This document shows positions 47,301 to 55,301 of a DNA stretch of 64,000 bases, piece after piece. A program made the position numbers and the translations under genes. This DNA is from an uncultured Selenomonadales bacterium (GTDB lineage: Bacteria; Bacillota; Negativicutes; Selenomonadales; Selenomonadaceae). How positions within the stretch are numbered: the stretch's first letter is position 1; every line of letters begins with the position of its first letter. The notes beneath the pieces were generated by a model. The model made no database searches, had not been told where the DNA came from, and worked only from the letters and a program-made list of their open reading frames with translations. Where the stretch lies: positions 62,001 to 126,000 of the forward strand of contig CAMZHX010000005.1 of NCBI GenBank assembly GCA_947307055.1, written 5' to 3'.

Positions 47301-50300
47301 TTTATCTGGATATTTTTCTGCGCTGTCCTGCAAAAGTCTATAAGCCGGACGCTCGACGACTTCCCAAGCCGTATCGTGAATGTTTTGCAACTTCGCCAGC
47401 TCGTCAGCCGAGACAATCTCAACGTCCGATAAATTTTCTCGCGTCAAAAATTCCCGCGCCACTTGCGACAAGCACTCGACAAAATTTTTCACGGTCGCCG
47501 CAGAATAATATTCGGTCTGATATTCCGTGTCAAAGCAGAGTTCGCCGCCCTCAATGAAAATGTCCACGCCGAAAAGCGATTTGGCATTGTCGAGTTCAAG
47601 CGGAATTTCTTCGGCAACTTCGCCCGCAATTTTCAAAGCGTCTGAGTCCTCGCCCTGATAAGCAAACATTACGTCGGCAACAATCCCATAATCGCGACTT
47701 ATCTCCGCAAAAGAGTAAATGTCATGCGTCATGCTCGCGAAAAGTTGCTTGCCGACCTCCGCGACGTATTGCGCGACAGTTTTATCTCCGACAATCGAAC
47801 AGCTGACCGGCAACGTTTTAACGAACATGCCAACACTTTGAGCCAATCGCGAATCGCTCCGCCCGTTGTAAATCGTCGTGAAAATTGCGTCGTCGCGGTA
47901 CAAAAATTTCGCCAGCGTAAATCCGAATGCCGCGTTGAAAAATGCGTTCAACGTCACTTTATTTTCAGCGCAAAAATCTCTCACGGCGTCAACGTCAACT
48001 TTAATCTTGCCGAATTCAAACGCAGAACTTTTCGTGGTCGCCGCGTCAAAATCTTTCGCAAGTTTGCAATCGGCATCGCAACCCCGGAAAATCGAATCGT
48101 AATAAGCCTTTGCTTTGGTGAGCGCGTCGCCATTACGAGCCCTTTCCTCATCGAGCGCGGTTTCAAAGCCCGTGTAAGTCTCCTTGCTCAAAATTTCTCC
48201 GTCGTAAGCGGCGTTGATGTCGTCAATCAAAATGTCAAATGATTCGCCGTCGCTAATAATGTGGTGGCAATCGAGGAAGAAATATTTTTCGTCGGCAACG
48301 TAAATCTCCGCACGATAAAGCGGATTTTCCAAAAGTTCAAAAGGTCTAACCAATTCTTCAATCGACGGCAACATATCAACACGCAAAATATTTACAGTTG
48401 CCGAGTTATCGTTACGACGAGCGCGAATATCTCCTTCGTCGTTCATGAAAAGCGTTGCCTTTATGTACGGGTGCGCGTCGATTGCCTGTGTTACCGCCCG
48501 TTGCAACTTCTCAACGTCGACATTTTTGCCGAGCCGATACAAATTTGGGATATTGTAAGTTGTGCTGTTCGGATTGGCGACGCTCTCGACGAAAATTCCG
48601 TTTTGGGTTTGCGTCAACGGGTAATCGCGTTGCCGTTCGTAGCTTTGCCCCTCGTCCGCGCCCGCTAAAAATTTCTCAAACTTCTCAACGGTTCCATGCT
48701 CTTTAATGTCGCGAGTGCGAATAATTTTCCCGAAGGCGCGCGACAATAAAACATTAAGCCGAATTGCGCCAATCGAAGTCAACCCGACGCTGTAAAAATC
48801 AGTCCTTATGCCGAAATTTTTATTGCCGATAACTTCCGCGACGCTGTCGAAAATTTTCTGCTGGATTTCATTCTGCGGGGCAGTTGAATCGATAGCGGCG
48901 GCAACTTTCTTTTTAGCGCGGCTATGAATGTCAACATCAAATTTTTCCAGCGCGTCCGAAGTCAAAAATTTTTCGGCGACGGTCTCACATTCGCGAGCAA
49001 AATTCTTGACGGTCTCGACTTTGTAAACGGTCGGGCGATATTCAAAGCGGAAAATAAACGCGCCGTCCTCCAAGAAAATTTCAAGGCAAAGGTCGGACAT
49101 AGCCGCCGAGGGTATTAGCGGCAAAGTCCGCGAGGCAGTCCCGGCAATGTGATAATCGCTGAAATCTTCGCCCTGATAAGCGCACATCAATTCGCCCTTG
49201 AAGCCGTAAGCCGTAGAAATTTCCGCGAACGAGTAAATATCGTGCGCCATGCTGTTGACGAGTTGCCGCCCGACCGAATCAACGTAAGCTTTGACGGAAG
49301 AATTTTCCGCAACTTCGGTCAGCACAGGTAAAGTCTTAACGAACATGCCGACGCTTTGCAAAAGTCGCGAATCGTTGCGCCCATGATAAATCGTCGTGAA
49401 AGTCGCGCTCGCCTGCCGAGTATTTTTGGCGAGGAAATATCCGAACATCGCTAGGAAAAACGTATTGAACGTCACTTTATTTTCAGCGCAGAAATTTTTC
49501 ACGGCGGCAACGTCAAGCGCAGTCCGATAACTTTCAAAGGCAACGACCGAATCTTTTTTGCCGACGTTCTCCGCGAAGTCGACTTGCGGCAAAATCTCAA
49601 CGTCGCTACCCGCAAAAATCGCGTCGTAATAATTCTTAGCCGCAATCAATTTGTCAGAGGCACGCGCCTTTTGCTCATCGAGCGCAACTTCAAAGCCCGT
49701 ATAATTTTCTTTGTTTAAAGTCTTACCGTCGTAGGCGGCGTTGAGGTCGTCGAAGAAAATATCTTCCGATGAGCCGTCGTAAATTATGTGGTGGAAGTCG
49801 AGGAACAAATAATTTTTATCGGGCGTCGAGTAGATTGCGGCGCGGTAAAGTGGCTCCTTAGTCAGCGCGAAAGGTCGGACGAGTTCATTTGGCGCGGGCA
49901 ATTTCTCTACAACTTTTATCGATACTTCAGCGGGCAAATCATCTTGACGCCGTGCGCAAATTTCGCCCGCCTCGTTGAAAAATAGCGTCGTCTTTAGGTA
50001 TGGGTGCGCGTCGATTGCCGCTTTGATTGCCCGTTGCAAGCGCGTTATGTCGATTGACGAATCGAGCGGCAAAAGTATCGGCAGGTTGAATGTCGTATCG
50101 TTTGGCGCGGCGTCGTATTCCACGAAAATATCTTGCTGTGTTCGCGACAACGGATAATCTTTTTGCGCGGCGTAGGTTTGCACGTCGACTGCGCCCGCCA
50201 AAAATTTTTCCAACTTCTCGACCGTATCGAATTCCATTAGGTCGCGAGTTTGTATGACTTTATTAAACGCGCTCGACAGCAAAACATTTAGCCGAATCGC

Positions 50301-52595
50301 GCCTATCGAAGTTAGCCCCGCGCCGGTTAATTCCGTCGTGATTCCGAATTCGTGATTGCCCAACACTTGCGCGACGCAATCGAAAATTTTCTGTTGAGTA
50401 TCGTTTTGCGGCGGGACGAGTTCGACTGTCGAAATGACTTCTTCGGGTTCGGGCAGAGCTTTTTTATCGATTTTGCGATTGGCGGTCAGCGGGAACGATT
50501 CAAGTTGCATTAAAACGCCCGGCACCATGTAAGCCGTAAGTGACGCCGCCAAATGTTTTTTGAGTTCGTCTAGGTCGATTTTCTTTTCTGCGGTGAAGTA
50601 ACCGGCAAGGTAATCGCCCGCAGAATTTTTCTTCACGACCACGATACTTGCTTTGACCCCGTCGAAATTATTCATGACGGTTTCAATCTCGCCGAGTTCA
50701 ACTCTCAAGCCGCGCAGTTTAACTTGATTATCCGTCCGCCCGTGAAAAGCAATTTCGCCGTTGGGCAGGAGCCTTGCCAAGTCGCCGCTCTTATACGCGG
50801 GCTTATTCCAAAGTTTGATAAAAACTTTCTGCGTCAGGTCGTCGCGATTGACGTAGCCGCGCCCGATTCCGTCGCCGATTATCGTCATTTCGCCGAGTGC
50901 GCCAATAGGTAGCGGACGATTTTTTTCGTCGGTCATCACGACTTGAACGTTGCTATTCGGAATGCCGATAGTGATATTTTCGGGCGACTCAATAGCCTTC
51001 ATAGTACAACTAATCGTAGCTTCGGTGGGTCCGTAGCCGTTCATGATGTAAATATCGGGGTTAACGGCGCGAAGTTTCGTGAACAATGCGGCAGGGAAAG
51101 CCTCTGCGCCGAAGTCGACTGATTTTATATTTTTGATAACCGACGCCAATTCTGGGAAGTCGATAAGGTTGGCGAGGTATGACGGCGTGCAACTCATCAC
51201 GTCAACGCGATTTTTTTCGCACAAGTCTTTGAGCATGAGCGGATTATGAATTTCGTCTTCATTTGCCATGCAAACGGTTAAGCCGTTCGCGAGCGGGATA
51301 AATTCTTCCATAATCGACACGTCGAAAGTTATCGCCGCCAGTGCTAACGAAACTTTGCCGCGCTCGGTGTAGCCTAAAATTTCGTGATTCTTGGGGTTGG
51401 CGTCGACGAAGTTTACCAAATTTTTTTGAGTGAGCATGACGCCCTTAGGTTTGCCGGTCGAACCGCTCGTGTAAATGCAATAGGCGAGCGCGTCGTAAGG
51501 AACTGAAACGTTCAGATTATCGCCAGAAATTTTATCCGATTGCGTGTCCTCGACTAAGCAAACGAAAACATCCAGCGCGTCGAAAAATGTTTTACGGCGT
51601 TGGTAAATGTCGCGTGTCGTGACGATATGCCGGACGTTTGAATCTTTGACGATAAAGCCAACTCTATCATCGGGGTAATCGGGCGTCATGGGCAAAAATG
51701 CGCCGCCAGCTTTCAAAATTCCTTGCCGCGCTATGTAAACTTCCAGACCGCGATTGAGCATAACGGCAACAATTTTTTCAACGCCAACGCCATTATCTTG
51801 CAAGACGTGCCCAAGACGATTAGCCGCCGCGTTCAATTCAGCATAGGTTAAAGATTTACCGTTAGCAATCGCCGCGACGCGTTCGGGATATTTTTCCGCG
51901 CTATCCTGTAGCAAACGATATGCCGGACGCTCGGCGACTTCCCAAGCTGTGTCATGAATGTTTTTCAACTTCGCCAGCTCGTCAGGCGAAAGCCAATCAA
52001 TATCGCCGATTTTTTCAACGTTAAGAAGTTGCGCGACGACGTGACTATAAGCCGCGCCAAAACTCTCAATTAGAACGTCGGAATATTTCGCGCCGTCAAA
52101 GTGAATCGTCACGCCACAAAAATTTTCCTCGACCGCCAAAGCAAAATTTTTATCGCTCCCTTGCGACGCAAAAATAAATTCGGGCGCAATCGGGAAGTCG
52201 TAAGCCTTAGCAATTTCTTCGTAGGGCGTGCTGATTATTTCGCGTGAATTTTCGATTTGCTCGCTTAAAGTCTTCAAGTAGTCGGCAAGGCTTTGTTCGG
52301 GCAAAAAGTTCAAATACACTGGGATTTTTTTCGCGCTCGTTGCCGTGAATAAAACTTCGTCCGCGCCGGCAAATCGCGCAAGCAATAAGCCATACGCGCC
52401 CATAAAAAATTTTTCCTCCGAACAATTAAGCCGCTCGCAAGCTCGGCGCAACTGCTCTTTAGAAATTTCTACAGACACTTTTAAAATCTTCGCGACGAAA
52501 TTTTTCCCGAAGTTGTCCCGAATCGGCGCGGAATTGACCGCCACTCCGCGAAAAAGGGAATCCAGATATTGCTTTTCAGCTACTATTTCTGCCAT
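44340..52595 (-). CDS. Nonribosomal peptide synthetase with terminal thioester reductase
   Basis: The protein has 2,751 residues. Order: truncated condensation-like N-terminus (1-200, no HHxxxDG); A1 (about 225-712; YTSGSTGKPKG at 375); carrier T1 (Ser763 in GLTSIGA); C1 (from about 814; HHIIYDG at 935); T2 (GLTSIGA at about 1271) with no adenylation domain of its own; C2 (HHIISDG at about 1444); A2 (about 1748-2238); T3 (Ser2289 in GGTSLA); reductase (about 2380-2751; GATGFLG, then YVYSK). My hand-derived specificity codes are DVMSDGGISK (A1) and DVMTDGGISK (A2), no substrate assigned. Reductive release gives an aldehyde or alcohol; dipeptide aldehydes and pyrazinones come from related gut enzymes. 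Promoter at 52644-52672. Confidence 0.92.
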   Translation of the reverse strand: MAEIVAEKQYLDSLFRGVAVNSAPIRDNFGKNFVAKILKVSVEISKEQLRRACERLNCSEEKFFMGAYGLLLARFAGADEVLFTATSAKKIPVYLNFLPEQSLADYLKTLSEQIENSREIISTPYEEIAKAYDFPIAPEFIFASQGSDKNFALAVEENFCGVTIHFDGAKYSDVLIESFGAAYSHVVAQLLNVEKIGDIDWLSPDELAKLKNIHDTAWEVAERPAYRLLQDSAEKYPERVAAIANGKSLTYAELNAAANRLGHVLQDNGVGVEKIVAVMLNRGLEVYIARQGILKAGGAFLPMTPDYPDDRVGFIVKDSNVRHIVTTRDIYQRRKTFFDALDVFVCLVEDTQSDKISGDNLNVSVPYDALAYCIYTSGSTGKPKGVMLTQKNLVNFVDANPKNHEILGYTERGKVSLALAAITFDVSIMEEFIPLANGLTVCMANEDEIHNPLMLKDLCEKNRVDVMSCTPSYLANLIDFPELASVIKNIKSVDFGAEAFPAALFTKLRAVNPDIYIMNGYGPTEATISCTMKAIESPENITIGIPNSNVQVVMTDEKNRPLPIGALGEMTIIGDGIGRGYVNRDDLTQKVFIKLWNKPAYKSGDLARLLPNGEIAFHGRTDNQVKLRGLRVELGEIETVMNNFDGVKASIVVVKKNSAGDYLAGYFTAEKKIDLDELKKHLAASLTAYMVPGVLMQLESFPLTANRKIDKKALPEPEEVISTVELVPPQNDTQQKIFDCVAQVLGNHEFGITTELTGAGLTSIGAIRLNVLLSSAFNKVIQTRDLMEFDTVEKLEKFLAGAVDVQTYAAQKDYPLSRTQQDIFVEYDAAPNDTTFNLPILLPLDSSIDITRLQRAIKAAIDAHPYLKTTLFFNEAGEICARRQDDLPAEVSIKVVEKLPAPNELVRPFALTKEPLYRAAIYSTPDKNYLFLDFHHIIYDGSSEDIFFDDLNAAYDGKTLNKENYTGFEVALDEQKARASDKLIAAKNYYDAIFAGSDVEILPQVDFAENVGKKDSVVAFESYRTALDVAAVKNFCAENKVTFNTFFLAMFGYFLAKNTRQASATFTTIYHGRNDSRLLQSVGMFVKTLPVLTEVAENSSVKAYVDSVGRQLVNSMAHDIYSFAEISTAYGFKGELMCAYQGEDFSDYHIAGTASRTLPLIPSAAMSDLCLEIFLEDGAFIFRFEYRPTVYKVETVKNFARECETVAEKFLTSDALEKFDVDIHSRAKKKVAAAIDSTAPQNEIQQKIFDSVAEVIGNKNFGIRTDFYSVGLTSIGAIRLNVLLSRAFGKIIRTRDIKEHGTVEKFEKFLAGADEGQSYERQRDYPLTQTQNGIFVESVANPNSTTYNIPNLYRLGKNVDVEKLQRAVTQAIDAHPYIKATLFMNDEGDIRARRNDNSATVNILRVDMLPSIEELVRPFELLENPLYRAEIYVADEKYFFLDCHHIISDGESFDILIDDINAAYDGEILSKETYTGFETALDEERARNGDALTKAKAYYDSIFRGCDADCKLAKDFDAATTKSSAFEFGKIKVDVDAVRDFCAENKVTLNAFFNAAFGFTLAKFLYRDDAIFTTIYNGRSDSRLAQSVGMFVKTLPVSCSIVGDKTVAQYVAEVGKQLFASMTHDIYSFAEISRDYGIVADVMFAYQGEDSDALKIAGEVAEEIPLELDNAKSLFGVDIFIEGGELCFDTEYQTEYYSAATVKNFVECLSQVAREFLTRENLSDVEIVSADELAKLQNIHDTAWEVVERPAYRLLQDSAEKYPDKIAAIANGKSLTYAELNAAANKLGHVLQDNGVGVEKIVGVMLNRGLEVYIARQGILKAGGAFLPMTPDYPDDRVGFIVKDSNVRHIVTTRDIYERRKNFFDALNVFVCLVEDTQSDKISGDNLNVSVPYDALAYCIYTSGSTGKPKGVMLTQKNLVNFVDANPKNHEILGYTERGKVSLALAAITFDVSIMEEFIPLAHGLTICMANENEIHNPLMLKALCEKNSVDVMTCTPSHLANLIDLPEFESVVRQIKSVDFGAEAFPAALFTKLRAVNPDIYIMNGYGPTEATISCTMKAIESAENITIGIPNSNVQVVMTDEKNRPLPIGALGEMTIIGDGIGRGYVNRDDLTKKVFIKLWDKPAYKSGDLARILPNGEIAFHGRTDNQVKLRGLRVELGEIETVMNNFDGVKASIVVMKKDDAGDYLAGYFTAEKKIDLDELKKHLAASLTAYMVPGVLMQLEKLPLTANGKVDKRALPEPTLQVEEDSKKIAATDLQKTLCAMFAKALGRKNIGADENFFEIGGTSLAASKVAMAAFLKNLPIVYADIFKYPTAEKLEAYILKQQAPTPTRVEKKIPTPQITAPIDGSSFLNELFQINRALSKNRMEFVNEIHHEGLGDVLLTGATGFLGIHVLYELLKNTSAKIFCFIRSNKQASAKERLRTLFIYYFSSSMEKAFNERVTVIDGDITNADSVNALIDCPFKTLINCAACVKHFAASDILTRINVDGVCNLINLCSKKHTRLIQISTVSVAGDNVGQNILVGRKLTEKDFYIGQEVTSNKYVYSKFQAEELVLTAIGQGKLDGKIIRVSNLMSRISDGEFQINFSNNAFMRDIRSYSTIGKFPESLLDEPTEFSPIDETAHMIITLADTNADFTVFHAVNSHRVQMGDVIHVMNDYGIKIDVVSDDDFDVALKFAMHDEKKNLLVSSLIAYNETDENFRKEIDHDDAFTIKALYRLRCRWSITDENYIKNAIEALDTLGFFGEEANF
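46080..47420 (-). repeat. Duplicated NRPS adenylation region, copy 2 (other copy about 50640-51980)
   Basis: The A2 coding stretch is nearly identical to the A1 stretch about 4.55 kb away, at both DNA and protein level, with only scattered changes. The flanking condensation and carrier parts are more diverged. This points to recent duplication or gene conversion within the gene. Confidence 0.8.
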
Positions 52596-52643
52596 AAATA
52601 ATTCAACCTGCCATTTCTTTCGTTGAAATATATATCCAGTAAT

Positions 52644-52672
52644 ATTTTAGTTAAAATTGATTGCTAAGTCAA
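52644..52672 (-). promoter_or_regulatory. Predicted NRPS promoter
   Basis: The minus strand has TTGACT (52667-52672) and TAAAAT (52644-52649) with 17 bases between, about 48 bases before the NRPS ATG. The NRPS ribosome site is weak (AGGTTG). Confidence 0.7.
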
Positions 52673-52717
52673 CTTATACTCTTAATATTGCAAAAAATAC
52701 CTCTGATAAATAAACAA

Positions 52718-52749
52718 AGCCCGCCAAAATCGACGGGCTGTTTTTTTTT
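52718..52749 (-). terminator. Terminator after oppA
   Basis: Hairpin arms AGCCCG (52718-52723) and CGGGCT (52734-52739), with T-rich tracts on both sides. It ends the M15 peptidase-oppA transcript just before the NRPS promoter. Confidence 0.75.
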
Positions 52750-52760
52750 GCAATGAAACT

Positions 52761-54416
52761 TTACTTGCTAAGCTTTACGTGTTTGAAAACTCGGTCGATA
52801 CCTGATGAGTGAAAATCAATGCCCGTGACGGAAGGCGAAATCAAAACGGCGTTAGCATCGGTGTAAAGCGGCGCGATAACGGCGTTGTCCAAAAGAATTT
52901 TTTCAGCGTCGTAAAGGGCATTCCAACGCGCGTCGTAATCTGCGGCAAGGTGCCCCGTCGAGCAATCAGCAATAATTCTATCGTAATCGGGATTGCTCCA
53001 ATGTTCGGCAATTTCGCAACCGGAAGTCGTCCACAGCGTAAAGAAAGTCATCGGGTCGTCGTAATCGGGCACCCAATCTGTCAACGCCAAATCATAATTA
53101 TTGGAAGTGACGTTGCTAAGATATTCGGCTTTGGGCATGGGTTGGAGATTGATTTTCACGCCGGGCAAATTTTCTTCGACTTGCGACTTAATCGCCTGAA
53201 CGATTTTTGTTGAGCTTGCGCCCTCGTTTGAGAAAATCAAATTTAGCTCGAAATTATCTTTGCCAAGTTCGGTTTTAGCGGTTTGCAAAAATTTCTGCGC
53301 CTTTGTAACGTCGAAACTTACAACGTCAGCGAATTGGTTTTGATTCTCTGCGAAAAATTTTCCGGTCTTTTCATTGGGCGCGAAATTAATCGGCACTGCG
53401 GTATAAGTCGCCTTTGCACCGCTCATAACATAATTCTCGGCGAGCGATTCGCGGTCAATGGCGTTAGAAATGGCAAGGCGCAAGTTGACATTGCTAAGCG
53501 CGCCCGCATGATGATTTTTCGCGTCTTGGTTGAACGACAAGTAATACAAGTAGCCCGAAGGGAACGTTTTCAGATTCTTAGCAAGTTCGGCGTCCTGCTT
53601 GACGTGCTCGACTTGATTGCCGGAAATGTTGACAACATTAAGCGTGCCGTTCTTGAAAGAAGTTAGCGCGTTGTCGGAAGAAGACACGACTTGATATTGG
53701 AAGCCGTCAAGGGAAATGTTCGCGGCGTTCCAGTAAGTGTCATTCTTCTTGAGTTGGATATTGGCCGTGCCGGGAATGTATTCGCTCAACATGAACGCGC
53801 CATTCGACAGAAAAGTTTTGGGGCTCGTGCCGTAACTGCCAGCCGCAAGCGAGTTGTAAAATTCTTCGTTAATGGGGTAAAAAGTTGGGAAGGCCATAAG
53901 CGACAGGAAAAATGGAACCGGCGCATCGAGCTCGACGACAAAAGTTTTCGGGTCGGGCGCACTCACTCCCAAAGTCGCAGGGTCGGCACCTTTTATAACG
54001 GCGTCGGCATTTTTCACGCAAGCGACCGTACTGCCCATGATGTAGGAATATTCTTGAGCAATTTTGCAATGACGCCGCCACGCGAAAACAAAATCATTAG
54101 CGGTAACGTCACTACCATTCGCCCATTTAGCGTCGCGCAGGTGGAAAGTATAAGTCTTGCCGTCTTCGGAAACGTTAAAACTTTCAGCGATAGCCGGAAT
54201 GGGTTTGCCGTTTGAATCGAGTTGCATCAAGCCGTCAATGCAATCGGCGATAGCTTCAAAAGACGCGCTATCGGTCGCCTGTGCGCTGTCGAGCGAGACG
54301 ACATTTGAACCGAGCATGACGCTCAACTTGCCGTCGCTACTTGCCGAATCGGAACCGCCACAGCCCGCGAAAATCATCGTCACGAGCAACAACGCCGCCA
54401 TTAAAAATTTTTTCAT
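52761..54416 (-). CDS. oppA: Oligopeptide-binding lipoprotein OppA
   Basis: This 551-residue solute-binding protein delivers peptides to an OppBCDF-type transporter. It has a lipoprotein signal with lipobox IFAGC (Cys about 19) and SBP_bac_5 family features: FHLRDAKWANGSDVTANDFV near 95 and the C-terminal ALTDWVPDYDDPMTF. The length is typical of OppA. Its ATG overlaps the M15 peptidase stop (ATGA). The matching permease genes are about 39 kb away at 9947-13803, where no binding protein is encoded, so the two may work together. Confidence 0.92.
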   Translation of the reverse strand: MKKFLMAALLLVTMIFAGCGGSDSASSDGKLSVMLGSNVVSLDSAQATDSASFEAIADCIDGLMQLDSNGKPIPAIAESFNVSEDGKTYTFHLRDAKWANGSDVTANDFVFAWRRHCKIAQEYSYIMGSTVACVKNADAVIKGADPATLGVSAPDPKTFVVELDAPVPFFLSLMAFPTFYPINEEFYNSLAAGSYGTSPKTFLSNGAFMLSEYIPGTANIQLKKNDTYWNAANISLDGFQYQVVSSSDNALTSFKNGTLNVVNISGNQVEHVKQDAELAKNLKTFPSGYLYYLSFNQDAKNHHAGALSNVNLRLAISNAIDRESLAENYVMSGAKATYTAVPINFAPNEKTGKFFAENQNQFADVVSFDVTKAQKFLQTAKTELGKDNFELNLIFSNEGASSTKIVQAIKSQVEENLPGVKINLQPMPKAEYLSNVTSNNYDLALTDWVPDYDDPMTFFTLWTTSGCEIAEHWSNPDYDRIIADCSTGHLAADYDARWNALYDAEKILLDNAVIAPLYTDANAVLISPSVTGIDFHSSGIDRVFKHVKLSK

Positions 54417-55012
54417 CTTAAAACTCCTTCTTCAATAAAAAAATGCTGATAATCTTTTTCACCCGGCAAATCCGTCCCGCCCCATTTAAAGCCGTGCGCC
54501 GCAAAAAGTTTGCAACATAAATCGTCCTCTTCAATCTTGTAGGGGAAATTTTTATTGCGGTCTTCAAAGGCGGCGGAACCTTCCGGCACGATAATTTTCT
54601 GCTCGTCAACAAATTTTATGTAAGGATTGTAAAACGGATTGATGTCGACGGCGAGCCCGTAGCCGTGCAGAGAAATTCTGTCGGTATAGGAAACGTAGCG
54701 GAAATTGAAGCACGAGGAATTATTATCGCGCATAGAAAGTTCGTCGTCGGCGTCGTATTCGTCAATGAGCCGGATTTTTTCTATCGGATAATTTTCCGCG
54801 TAAAGTTTCTTGAAAATATCCAGTAAGTCATCAGCAATTCGCACGTTGCAAACCAATTCGCCGTCCAAAGTTTTGCCGCTCAAATCTTTATGCAGAACGT
54901 GCAAATAGCGCAAAGTCCCCAAAGGCAACGGACAATTTTTCTTATATGATTTGCCGTCAATCTTCGCAAAAATCTTTTCGGTTACCTCCGATATGTAAAA
55001 TGATTTGTTCAA
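54413..55012 (-). CDS. M15-family peptidase (VanY/L,D- or D,D-carboxypeptidase-like)
   Basis: This peptidase cuts peptidoglycan stem peptides. The zinc-site motif SLHGYGLAVDIN (His and Asp ligands) and the C-terminal QHF are present, with WGGTDLPGEKDYQHF typical of the family. About 199 residues. TTG at 55012 is chosen: GGGAGG (55023-55028) stands 10 bases upstream and a promoter (55043-55072) precedes it. A longer frame starting at 55072 begins within the -35 box and cannot be real. No classical signal peptide is obvious, so the location is uncertain. Coupled to oppA, it may feed cell-wall peptides to the importer. Confidence 0.8.
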   Translation of the reverse strand: MNKSFYISEVTEKIFAKIDGKSYKKNCPLPLGTLRYLHVLHKDLSGKTLDGELVCNVRIADDLLDIFKKLYAENYPIEKIRLIDEYDADDELSMRDNNSSCFNFRYVSYTDRISLHGYGLAVDINPFYNPYIKFVDEQKIIVPEGSAAFEDRNKNFPYKIEEDDLCCKLFAAHGFKWGGTDLPGEKDYQHFFIEEGVLR

Positions 55013-55042
55013 AAATTTTGTACCTCCCAAACAGTTTTTATT

Positions 55043-55072
55043 ATGATAACAAACTGAATGAAAAAATGTCAA
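55043..55072 (-). promoter_or_regulatory. Predicted promoter of the M15 peptidase-oppA operon
   Basis: The minus strand has a perfect TTGACA (55067-55072) and TATCAT (55043-55048), 18-base spacer, about 31 bases before the TTG start. Confidence 0.75.
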
Positions 55073-55137
55073 GCCTAAGAATTAGCACGGTTGGCGAGTT
55101 TTACCAAAGCATTGTCAAGTAAATTTGCCTTTGCCTA

Positions 55138-55165
55138 TTGCAATAAAAATTTTTTGTGATATTAT
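55138..55165 (+). promoter_or_regulatory. Predicted promoter of ndh
   Basis: TTGCAA (55138-55143) and TATTAT (55160-55165), 16-base spacer, with TG before the -10 (extended). It is followed by a leader of about 130 bases. Confidence 0.6.
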
Positions 55166-55175
55166 ACGCGAAGAT

Positions 55176-55260
55176 AACGGGTTAGGGGGTTGTGGTAAGG
55201 CGCAATTATAAAAAAGAACGATAGAGACGGGAAATCATCCCGAATAATTTTTAGCCCGTT
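55176..55260 (+). promoter_or_regulatory. Structured 5' leader of ndh
   Basis: AACGGG (55176-55181) can pair with CCCGTT (55255-55260). Inside lies a smaller hairpin, CGGG (55228-55231) with CCCG (55239-55242). It matches no riboswitch that I recognise. It may influence transcript stability or translation of ndh. Confidence 0.35.
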
Positions 55261-55301
55261 AAGTTAAAATTTTCACTTCAAGTTTCAGGAGGTTTTTTGA
55301 A

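Noticed and set aside
55013-55072. Longer start for the M15 peptidase at 55072
   Set aside because: That TTG is the first half of the TTGACA -35 box, and the Shine-Dalgarno sequence lies downstream of it.
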